Source: Christensenella sp. UBA4263
GTDB taxonomy: Bacteria > Bacillota > Clostridia > Christensenellales > Aristaeellaceae
Reading direction: 5' to 3'
DNA length: 9,723 nucleotides
Assembly: GCA_002395225.1 (NCBI GenBank)
Contig: DGWH01000002.1
Span: 10,876-20,598 of the forward strand
Positions within the stretch are counted from its first letter, which is position 1. Each line of letters begins with the position of its first letter. This document shows positions 1 through 6,195 of the stretch, piece after piece. The position numbers and the translations under genes were made by a program. The notes beneath the pieces are model-generated. The model was given only the letters and a program-made list of their open reading frames with translations, was not told the DNA's origin and searched no databases.

Positions 1-37
1 CGTTCCAACAATTCCCGACACACGTTCCAATGATTCC
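1..37. repeat. Short direct repeat at left edge, GTTCCAA-type
   Basis: Two 15-bp copies, CGTTCCAACAATTCC (1-15) and CGTTCCAATGATTCC (23-37), match at 13 of 15 positions with a 22-bp period. Related GTCCAATC and GTTCCAATC strings recur after the first gene near 1699-1707 and 1759-1767. Positions 1-75 hold no gene I can support: two frames are open for a short way, but with no recognisable protein. The copies could be part of an upstream 3' end, operator half-sites or chance. Confidence 0.4.
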
Positions 38-75
38 ATTTGTTCCTGTTGCAGCTGTGCTGATCCTGATTAGAT

Positions 76-113
76 GCCCTGTCGCTGTGCTGTGCGACAG
101 GGCTCCTTCTTTT
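76..113 (+). terminator. Intrinsic terminator of an upstream plus-strand unit
   Basis: A perfect 10-bp stem (GCCCTGTCGC at 76-85, GCGACAGGGC at 94-103) encloses an 8-nt loop and is followed by the pyrimidine-rich tail TCCTTCTTTT (104-113). This fits a rho-independent terminator reading rightward for a gene that ends before the window. It insulates the promoter that begins at 128. The stem core CTGTCGC...GCGACAG recurs at the right edge of the window (9707-9723). Confidence 0.7.
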
Positions 114-127
114 GCAGGAATTCTTTC

Positions 128-156
128 TTGACAAGACACTTTCTTTTGTCTATCAT
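128..156 (+). promoter_or_regulatory. Sigma-A type promoter of the ATPase gene
   Basis: A consensus -35 box TTGACA (128-133), a 17-bp spacer and a TATCAT -10 box (151-156, 5 of 6 matches) predict transcription from about 163. That leaves a leader of about 120 nt before the ATG at 286. The promoter lies just after the upstream terminator, so the ATPase gene probably has its own unit. A second TTGACA at 173-178 lacks a well-placed -10 box. Confidence 0.75.
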
Positions 157-161
157 CTCAT

Positions 162-191
162 CAACCGAAGAGTTGACAACTGAAGAGTTGA
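162..191 (+). promoter_or_regulatory. Tandem 15-bp repeat at the predicted +1, candidate operator
   Basis: CAACCGAAGAGTTGA (162-176) is followed without a gap by CAACTGAAGAGTTGA (177-191); 14 of 15 positions are identical. Each unit contains a hyphenated dyad (CAAC...GTTG, and CAACT-GAAG-AGTTG in the second). The array begins at the predicted transcription start, where a repressor would block initiation or early elongation. The repeat is seen directly; operator function is inferred from position and symmetry. Confidence 0.5.
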
Positions 192-202
192 TTATGGAGT
201 AG

Positions 203-257
203 CCCTGTCACACGGTGACCGTTAGTCAAATTCGGGCCCGTACAACGCTGCTCAGGG
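203..257 (+). promoter_or_regulatory. Possible structured leader of the ATPase gene
   Basis: CCCTG (203-207) can pair with CAGGG (253-257). Inside lie a small hairpin, GTCAC-ACG-GTGAC (207-219, sharing G207), and the palindrome CGGGCCCG (233-240). The 12-mer TCAAATTCGGGC (226-237) is repeated exactly in the leader of the hydrolase gene at 6151-6162. I do not recognise a riboswitch class, and the stems are modest, so this could be an ordinary 5' UTR. Confidence 0.3.
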
Positions 258-285
258 GAGAGACTGACGAGGAGGAGAGCTGAAT

Positions 286-1695
286 ATGTTTGTCGGAAGA
301 GTATCTGAACTGGCTGAATTGGAGCGGCGCTGGAAGCGCGGACAATTTGAATTTGGCATCGTTTATGGCACCCGGCGTATTGGCAAGACAACGTTGCTTC
401 AGGAGTTCATCAAGGGAAAGAACGCATTCTATTTTCAGGCACGGAAGGCAGATGAAAAGGATAACCTGATCGCCTTCAGCAGAGAGTTCAGAAAAATGCA
501 GGGCGTCGACGAGCATGTCAGTTATAACTCTTTTCCGGATGCCTTTGACAGCATTGTGAATTTTTCAAAAAAGCAGCGTATGATTCTGATTATTGATGAG
601 ATTTCCTATCTCTGCCAGAAAAGCAAAGCGCTCCTGTCGCTCCTGCAGTTCTACATTGACGGGGCTTTCCGGGAGGCACAGCTCATGATCATTCTTTCTG
701 GCAGCAATGTCTCATTTATGGAAGAAATCCTCAATAATCGCAACGATCCATTGTATCAGCGCGCTACTTTTCAGGTGCATCTGGGAAAAATGCCGTTTGA
801 TGAAGCACGGCAGTTTGTGTCAGAGCTGCCCGCAGAAGAGCAGGCACAGTATCTGGGCCTGTTTGGGTCACATCCGTATTATCTGGGCATGATTGACCAC
901 AGCGCTTCTTTTGAGGAGAACGTACGTCACCTTTTGTACAGCAAATATGGCACATTGCTGGATGCACCTGAAAAAATCATGCCTGTCGGCGTATCGGATC
1001 AGAACATGTACAACTCAGTACTCCAGGCGGTCGCCAAAGGGAAACGTTTCAGCAAGGAGATCGCGGAAGCCGTCGGCGTCGAAAACAATTATGTGGCCAA
1101 ATACTTATCATCGCTTCTTCAAATGCAGATTTTGGAGAAACGGGAGTCCTTCATCCGAAACAAAAAAACGAACTACTATGCGTTGAGCGATCAGCTGCTT
1201 CGTTTCTGGTACCGATTTATTTTTGATCAAAGAGAGGTCATCCAGAACGGTTTCGGAGAGATTCTGTTTTCAGAAGATCAGGAAGGAATTGAAGACTTCA
1301 TTGCAAGAGCGTTTGAAGATGTTGCGCTGCTTTGGATGGAGGAGCAAAACAGACATGGCAGATTGCCGGTTTATTATGGCACCATCCGCAACTATGTGGT
1401 CGGGAATTCCAGACTGAACCGTTCTGTCGAGCTGGATGGTCTGGCGGAAGGATTGGGGAAAAACAGTAACCATCTGCTGGTTGTGGAATGTAAGTACAGG
1501 AAAACGCCTTTCAGTAAAAACATGCTTGCCCACCTGAAGGAAAGCAGTTCTCTGTTTGCTGCGTATTCGACAGTCGACTACTATCTCATCTCAAAGTCCG
1601 GTTTTACCGATGAGATTGCCGCCCTTAACGATCCGCATATCCATCGGATTACACTGAACGACTTATTTCCGGAACCGAAAGATAACCGGACGTGA
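286..1695 (+). CDS. AAA ATPase with C-terminal DUF234/PD-(D/E)XK-like domain
   Basis: A 469-residue soluble P-loop ATPase of the archaeal-ATPase-plus-DUF234 type, close to the usual family length. Walker A is GTRRIGKTT (residues 28-36, K34). Walker B is the hydrophobic stretch ending in D104-E105, and ILSGSN (136-141) sits at the sensor-1 position. A winged-helix-like segment spans about 243-295. The C-terminal domain (about 300-469) has a nuclease-like constellation: E344 in a helix, D384 in VELDG, and the E401-C-K403 motif. The ATG has an AGGAGG site at 270-275. The promoter at 128-156 and a terminator at 1742-1783 make it a single-gene unit. Cellular roles of this family are poorly known; DNA or RNA processing, or toxin-like activity, has been suggested from fold. 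Cleavage is inferred from motifs only. The family assignment is firm and the function is not. Confidence 0.88.
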   Translation: MFVGRVSELAELERRWKRGQFEFGIVYGTRRIGKTTLLQEFIKGKNAFYFQARKADEKDNLIAFSREFRKMQGVDEHVSYNSFPDAFDSIVNFSKKQRMILIIDEISYLCQKSKALLSLLQFYIDGAFREAQLMIILSGSNVSFMEEILNNRNDPLYQRATFQVHLGKMPFDEARQFVSELPAEEQAQYLGLFGSHPYYLGMIDHSASFEENVRHLLYSKYGTLLDAPEKIMPVGVSDQNMYNSVLQAVAKGKRFSKEIAEAVGVENNYVAKYLSSLLQMQILEKRESFIRNKKTNYYALSDQLLRFWYRFIFDQREVIQNGFGEILFSEDQEGIEDFIARAFEDVALLWMEEQNRHGRLPVYYGTIRNYVVGNSRLNRSVELDGLAEGLGKNSNHLLVVECKYRKTPFSKNMLAHLKESSSLFAAYSTVDYYLISKSGFTDEIAALNDPHIHRITLNDLFPEPKDNRT

Positions 1696-1741
1696 CAGTG
1701 TCCAATCGAAGGAATCCATTCACCATGGAACGCCGTTCTCG

Positions 1742-1783
1742 GCCGGACAGTGGAGACTGTTCCAATCAATTGTCCGGCGTTTT
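1742..1783 (+). terminator. Intrinsic terminator after the ATPase gene
   Basis: GCCGGACA (1742-1749) pairs perfectly with TGTCCGGC (1771-1778), and a small inner stem CAGT-GGAG-ACTG (1748-1759) can form as an alternative. GTTTT follows (1779-1783). The hairpin lies 47 nt past the stop codon. A competing stem, AACGCCG (1729-1735) with CGGCGTT (1775-1781), would disrupt it, so partial read-through into the kinase gene is conceivable. Confidence 0.6.
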
Positions 1784-1856
1784 AAATGAAAATGGAACGG
1801 GTTTTCTGAGGAGGAGTGGTTCTGCTGCAAAAGATCATTATTGAGGAGGATTCGCC

Positions 1857-2981
1857 ATGACAGATGTTCAGGTTCAGGCCAGACATATCTGGCAGCAATA
1901 TACGATTATGCACGGAGATCGCCAGGTGGCATCTATCCGCAGCGACGGGACCTGCACCATTTATTCTGATTCGTTCATGCCGTATAATCTGTATCTGGAG
2001 CAGTCGAATGAAATGGATGAAAGGCTAAATAACCTGAATAACTTTACTTACTGGTGTGCATCTCGGATACTAACATTGGACCGGAAATATGCCAAAGAGA
2101 TTCTCAACAGCATCGGGGCTAGACAGGCAAAAACAGACAGGGAACGTGCCGTCATTTCTCTGGCATATCATTGCCTGACGCTGACGGATATCTATTGGGT
2201 GAAAGGCTGTCGGGAGCAAATCACGTATGATGAAATCAACCTCTTTGATCATTCCCTGTCGGATGCTTTTGTGGAGGTCAGTTTGCGGGGGAAAGCCCTG
2301 ACTGCGCAGAATGCCCGGATGATTGCTGCAGGCGATACAGCGGCTGACGTGACCACCGGGGGTGCGGCGCCAAAAGCCTGGGTGCGCCGGAACGGCACGT
2401 TCTATTTGCTGAAGGACGGAGATGAAAAGGAAGTGGAAGCTGAACTGCTGGCCAGCCGGATCGCCCGCTGCTTTGAGGCAGAGCAGGTTTTGTATGAGCC
2501 GTTCCTGTATGACGGGCAAAAAGTGTCATGCAGTCAGCTGATGACCTCAAAGGAACGGTCTATCGTGCCCATGGAGCATGTGGAAATTTATGCGGCCAAT
2601 CACGACACGGATCTGCATTCACTGGTCCGGCAGGTTGATTTGCGCGGCTACTGCATGATGAACATCATCGACTACCTGGTGGGCAATACCGACCGGCACT
2701 GGGGCAACTGGGGGTTCCTGATGGACAACAAAACCAACAGGCCCCTGCGCCTTTTTCCATTGATGGATTTCAATAAGGCATTTTTGGCCTATGACACACT
2801 GGAAGGCAGCCGGTGTCTTACCTCGCCCCGGTCCATGAGTCAGATGGATGCCGCCCTTGATGCCGTGCGGACAGTGGGACTCAACCAGAAAAGTGAAATC
2901 CGGATGGAATGGTTCAGCGATCCGGCCCGGCGGGAAATGTTTGGAAAACGGTTCAGTCTGCTGAAAAGTGTGAGCGGGTGA
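1857..2981 (+). CDS. Orphan HipA-like protein kinase
   Basis: A 374-residue protein with the catalytic signatures of HipA-type kinases. TTGGAAPKAWV (166-176) resembles the HipA glycine-rich loop. YLLK with K186 fits the ATP-anchoring lysine, and the acidic helix after it (about 190-200) fits the salt-bridge partner. GNTDRHWGNWG (276-286) is the catalytic loop with D279 and N284. LMDFN (302-306) is the DFG-equivalent with D304. The first 150 residues are a family-specific N-terminal region (LTDIYW, EINLF) that I cannot name further. Family members phosphorylate proteins; HipA itself modifies GltX and causes growth arrest, but the substrate here is unknown. The ATG has an AGGAGG site at 1844-1849. 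No HipB-like antitoxin precedes it; the upstream gene is the ATPase. It converges on the minus-strand alpha-CTD/sigma4 gene. The catalytic residues look intact. Confidence 0.82.
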   Translation: MTDVQVQARHIWQQYTIMHGDRQVASIRSDGTCTIYSDSFMPYNLYLEQSNEMDERLNNLNNFTYWCASRILTLDRKYAKEILNSIGARQAKTDRERAVISLAYHCLTLTDIYWVKGCREQITYDEINLFDHSLSDAFVEVSLRGKALTAQNARMIAAGDTAADVTTGGAAPKAWVRRNGTFYLLKDGDEKEVEAELLASRIARCFEAEQVLYEPFLYDGQKVSCSQLMTSKERSIVPMEHVEIYAANHDTDLHSLVRQVDLRGYCMMNIIDYLVGNTDRHWGNWGFLMDNKTNRPLRLFPLMDFNKAFLAYDTLEGSRCLTSPRSMSQMDAALDAVRTVGLNQKSEIRMEWFSDPARREMFGKRFSLLKSVSG

Positions 2982-2990
2982 CCCGTCTGC

Positions 2991-3029
2991 AAAATGAAAC
3001 AAGCCCGGAACAGATTCTGTTCCGGGCTT
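2991..3029. terminator. Shared terminator between convergent genes
   Basis: A perfect 13-bp stem, AAGCCCGGAACAG (3001-3013) with CTGTTCCGGGCTT (3017-3029), closes a 3-nt loop. The T-rich tail (GTTTCATTTT) is on the minus strand, from AAAATGAAAC at 2991-3000, so it best serves the minus-strand gene ending at 3038. It can also fold in the kinase transcript, which ends at 2981, and so probably works in both directions. Confidence 0.75.
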
Positions 3030-3037
3030 GTGGTGGT

Positions 3038-5842
3038 TCAGTTCGGATCAAGCTCTTCCTCAGGCAGCGGTTCATGGTCACTGTTGGCATCAACCATCTG
3101 GTCGATGTAATCATCCAGCGATTCAGAGATGACTTTATTCCATGTACCGCTTGAACGCAGTTTTTCGGCAAGTTTGGAAGTGCTGATGCGGGTTCCGAAG
3201 ATGTCATTGAATTTCTTTTCGAGTTCATGGATGGACATGAGTCCATGCTGAGAGGCGATCCATTCGCAGATACGGCTCAGACTCAGGGAATTGCTGTCCA
3301 GAGAGAGAATGATGCCGCCGGCGACGGACAGAGAGGAGACGACTTCCTGCTGACGCAGGATGCAGGTCAGCATCCAGTCATTTCCATGGAGCTTTCGGAC
3401 AGCAGAGAGATGTTTGACTTTCTCCCAGAGGCTGTGGCCGTTGAAGAAGGGGAGGGTGTAGTAAACGGAGAGAGCAGACTGGATTTTGCGAAGATCATTG
3501 ACTTTGAGGCCGTATTCCTTCTCAATCCGTTCTCTGGACATGAGGGTTTTCGGCCCGGTTTCAACGAATTCAAGGGCCTTTTTCTTCTTATCAAGCGCCA
3601 CGCCGAACATGGACAGATTGAGCATGCGCTTGTCCAGTGTCGTGAGGTCGAGAACGTCTTTGGAGAAGATGGTTTTATCAAAGAAGCTGATGGCCGTTCC
3701 GTAAGAGGAATTATAGGCATAGGAGGCATGAAGGGTATATCCGATCCGCTTGAAGGCAGAGGCGTTAATGGCCTCACGTCCGGTATGAACACAGATCTTT
3801 TCGAACATATCTTCAATGTCATCCGTAAACCAGAGCTCTTTTTTGCCCAGCGCCTCCAGGAAAGCAGGAACATCTCTGGGATCAATGGAGGGGGCATCAA
3901 TGACATACTGACCATCCGTATAGTAGGCACCGACGGCATTTGAAATGGTCGGATTGCCCTGGGCGCTTTCCTTGCGCAGACCAAAACGCTCCTCATAGGC
4001 GGCATAATAGTCAAAATAGGCGACCGGTGAGATTTCCCGGAGAAGCTGAACGGCCTGTTCATCCTCGGAAGCCTCGCCGATGATGATCACAGGAACTCTT
4101 CTGCAGTGGATGGGGAACTGCTTTTCATCCCACATGGAAAGGGAGGACTTGATGACGTAAAACAGTTCATAGCCATCCCGGATATCCAGTTCATTCATCG
4201 CATCCGTATATTCCCTGAAAATCAGTTCGGATGAAATGATGCTGTCTTTATAGCGGTTAAAATCGATTTTTTCCCAGACGGCCTGGGGATCTGCATTGCA
4301 GTAACGGACTTTGTTTTCCCGGTTGAAGACAATTCCCCTGGCGTTGCGAAGGAGATTGGCCACGGTGCGCATGTTGATCCGGAGACGGTTTACGGGATAC
4401 CCTTTCCGCCGGATGTAACTGTAGTATTCTTTCTCAAATTCTTCAATGCTGAGCGGGTTGTCCGAATTGCCGGCCAGCACACGCATGACCATTTCGGAGC
4501 GGGTGACGGTATTTTTGTCGTTCCTCAGCGCTTCCTCATCCAGAAAATCCGAGAGGCGTTTTTTCCACATTCCGTGATAATCCTCCAGGGAAGCCCGGGT
4601 GAGTTCGATTTTGCCGCGGGTGTACCGGATGGAAAGGTATTCATACCCCTCCTCCGAGATTTCAGGAAATGCCCGGACAAAGATCGGTTTGAGCATGTGG
4701 AAATGTTCAAAAGGCTCGCGGAAATAGTCCTCGAAGAGCAGAGGAAAACTCTGTGCCATTTTGGCGGCAATCTGCCGTACGCGCTCGCGGGTCAGTCCGT
4801 ACGCGGAACCGATGGACTGAAGGCTTTCCCCCTGGACGCGGAGCAGAAGAATCTTGGAGGAGCGCTCCTCCGGATTGCATACCTTGCTGTAGGCGTCATG
4901 GAAGGGATCCCTTGTGATCAGGTACTGATCCCGGTGGTGAACCATAATATGACTGGAAACGGCGGAATTGATAAAGGTTCTCGTGGAGATCGATATCTGA
5001 AGGAGGCTGAATCTGTCGGCGAGGAAGGCCGGATCAACAATGCCATAGGCGGAATTGTTTTCAAGAAAAGATTTCACTTCGCTCTGAACATTCGGAAGCT
5101 GAAAAATGGCCTTCAGGGCATCTTCCAGGGAATGAATCCCGTTGGGGCCGATCAGACTGCCGGTCTTGAGGCGGTCATAGAGCTGCCGCCAGTAAAAATG
5201 GGCGATGGGCTCAAGGGCTGCGGCTGTTTTCTGAAGGTAAATGGAGAGCTCATTGTCAATCGGCTCATCCGTACTGCTGGGATAAGTGATGTTCTCTTTG
5301 GCCCAGACATTGATCGCACTGATAATTTCAGTAATTGACTTTTTCCCGAGGCCTTTGATCTGTGCGTATTCCGGTTCCGAGAGAACGGCAACCTTGTCAA
5401 TGGTCGTGTAGGAATTGTCACACAGTGCGCGGTAGGGACGCGTGGAAAGATGGAGTTCACTGACGGAGTGATAGGCCATTTCCCTCAGCTGTTCAGCGGT
5501 ATAGTCACAGATTCGTTCGGATGAGGAGGGGTATTGTGTTTCCTGCTCAATAATGTTTTCAATGAGCTCCGTGTTGTCGAGAATTCTGGAAATTTCATCA
5601 ATGGTTTTTACACCGACGCTTCTCTGCTGTGCAATGTCATTGATGGGTGTCATTCTCAGTTTTTCGATGGAATGAATGCCCATTCTGTGCAGCACGTTGT
5701 TCGCCCGGACAGAAAGGTTCAGTCTTTCTATAGGTGTTTCACGCATATCGATCACCATATCTTGATTATTTATTGGGATGGGGTTACTGTTCTGCTGACC
5801 ATTCAGCAGGTTCGGCAACAGAAAATGGCAGAAAATCTGCAT
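3038..5842 (-). CDS. Large protein with two RNAP alpha-CTD-like modules and a sigma-70 region 4-like HTH
   Basis: The longest reading is 934 residues. Residues 36-88 and 125-178 resemble RNA polymerase alpha C-terminal domains. By my alignment to E. coli RpoA, copy 1 keeps R265/N268/G296/K298 as R46/N49/G77/K79. Copy 2 keeps R265/G296/K298 as R135/G166/K168, but has R138 at the N268 position. Residues 325-365 resemble sigma-70 region 4.2; LTRERVRQI (350-358) keeps the -35-contacting R352, E353, R356 and Q357. The remaining ~550 residues include helical stretches that may be winged helices (about 466-516, 591-649, 854-916), with no catalytic motif I recognise. It is cytoplasmic: no signal peptide or membrane segment. 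A role as a DNA-binding, possibly RNAP-associated regulator is inferred. The start is unsure: ATGs at 5842, 5758 and 5746 all lack a clear Shine-Dalgarno, and the alpha-CTD homology begins just after 5746. A TATAAT promoter lies upstream at 5950-5978. Domain calls are fairly sure; function is open. Confidence 0.8.
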   Translation of the reverse strand: MQIFCHFLLPNLLNGQQNSNPIPINNQDMVIDMRETPIERLNLSVRANNVLHRMGIHSIEKLRMTPINDIAQQRSVGVKTIDEISRILDNTELIENIIEQETQYPSSSERICDYTAEQLREMAYHSVSELHLSTRPYRALCDNSYTTIDKVAVLSEPEYAQIKGLGKKSITEIISAINVWAKENITYPSSTDEPIDNELSIYLQKTAAALEPIAHFYWRQLYDRLKTGSLIGPNGIHSLEDALKAIFQLPNVQSEVKSFLENNSAYGIVDPAFLADRFSLLQISISTRTFINSAVSSHIMVHHRDQYLITRDPFHDAYSKVCNPEERSSKILLLRVQGESLQSIGSAYGLTRERVRQIAAKMAQSFPLLFEDYFREPFEHFHMLKPIFVRAFPEISEEGYEYLSIRYTRGKIELTRASLEDYHGMWKKRLSDFLDEEALRNDKNTVTRSEMVMRVLAGNSDNPLSIEEFEKEYYSYIRRKGYPVNRLRINMRTVANLLRNARGIVFNRENKVRYCNADPQAVWEKIDFNRYKDSIISSELIFREYTDAMNELDIRDGYELFYVIKSSLSMWDEKQFPIHCRRVPVIIIGEASEDEQAVQLLREISPVAYFDYYAAYEERFGLRKESAQGNPTISNAVGAYYTDGQYVIDAPSIDPRDVPAFLEALGKKELWFTDDIEDMFEKICVHTGREAINASAFKRIGYTLHASYAYNSSYGTAISFFDKTIFSKDVLDLTTLDKRMLNLSMFGVALDKKKKALEFVETGPKTLMSRERIEKEYGLKVNDLRKIQSALSVYYTLPFFNGHSLWEKVKHLSAVRKLHGNDWMLTCILRQQEVVSSLSVAGGIILSLDSNSLSLSRICEWIASQHGLMSIHELEKKFNDIFGTRISTSKLAEKLRSSGTWNKVISESLDDYIDQMVDANSDHEPLPEEELDPN

Positions 5843-5949
5843 GGAATACCGGCGGGGAGCCGACAGAAACGGCCGGATTCTTTTACCGAAAAAACCGATG
5901 TCGGGGAGTGTACTGTTCTCCGGGAAAGGAGATACCTTCTTTCACGAAT

Positions 5950-5978
5950 ATTATACTCTAGGTAAATTTTGAAGGCAA
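5950..5978 (-). promoter_or_regulatory. Promoter of the alpha-CTD/sigma4 gene
   Basis: On the minus strand, TTGCCT (5973-5978, 4 of 6 matches to -35), a 17-bp spacer and a perfect TATAAT (5950-5955) predict a start near 5943. The 5' UTR would be about 100 nt to the ATG at 5842, or about 185-200 nt to the ATGs at 5758 and 5746. It points away from the hydrolase promoter at 6023-6051; the two -35 regions are about 45 bp apart, so one bound factor could affect both. Confidence 0.7.
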
Positions 5979-6022
5979 GCGTTTTCAGAAAGTAATTAAA
6001 AAATTGTACATTTTGTCAGGTA

Positions 6023-6051
6023 TTGATGCCGAAACAGCCGGATGGTAGAAT
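6023..6051 (+). promoter_or_regulatory. Extended -10 promoter of the hydrolase gene
   Basis: TTGATG (6023-6028, 4 of 6) is separated by 17 bp from TAGAAT (6046-6051, 5 of 6). A TG dinucleotide at 6043-6044 gives an extended -10 element. The predicted start near 6058 yields a leader of about 138 nt before the ATG at 6196. The rest of the 5843-6195 gap holds the opposite promoter and the structured leader; no further gene is visible there. Confidence 0.6.
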
Positions 6052-6077
6052 ATTTGTGACATCGAAAAGAAACAGAA

Positions 6078-6165
6078 TTCCCGGCACTGAAGACGGATAA
6101 CAGCGCTGCCGGGAAGGCGAAGAAAGGCCCTGCCGAGCAGCGGCAGCTGCTCAAATTCGGGCAGG
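6078..6165 (+). promoter_or_regulatory. Structured 5' leader of the hydrolase gene, possible cis-regulatory RNA
   Basis: Two strong elements lie between the promoter and the RBS. Element 1 is a perfect 9-bp stem, TTCCCGGCA (6078-6086) with TGCCGGGAA (6107-6115), and a 20-nt loop. Element 2 has CCTGCC (6129-6134) pairing with GGCAGG (6160-6165), stacked on GAGCAGC-GGCA-GCTGCTC (6135-6152), with AAATTCG (6153-6159) as a one-sided bulge. Neither is followed by a U-run, so control, if any, would act on translation or stability. The AGGAGG site (6183-6188) is left free. No known riboswitch class is recognised. The stems are seen; regulation is inferred. Confidence 0.45.
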
Positions 6166-6195
6166 AGCAAAGCTGAGAACTGAGGAGGAGAGAAG

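Noticed and set aside
1..75. C-terminal end of an upstream coding frame
   Set aside because: Two frames are open briefly but the residues match nothing I know; the terminator at 76-113 shows something ends nearby, not which frame.
1816..1860. Fourteen-codon GTG reading (1816-1860) ending with TGA that overlaps the kinase ATG
   Set aside because: The only Shine-Dalgarno (AGGAGG at 1809-1814) is 1 nt from the GTG, and the peptide has no attenuation feature. Coupling is possible but not supported.
4574..5338. Plus-strand open frame of 254 codons, and another at 3227-3943, opposite the alpha/sigma-mimic gene
   Set aside because: Antisense shadows: no ribosome binding site, no recognisable domain, and the minus-strand frame has clear conserved domains.
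6078..6165. Resemblance of CACTG...GGGAAGGCG...AAGAAAGGCCCTGCC to the 3' part of a cobalamin riboswitch
   Set aside because: The 5' AGGGAA/GGTG boxes of that class are missing, the spacing is wrong, and an alpha/beta hydrolase is not a usual B12-regulated gene. A covariance-model scan would settle it.
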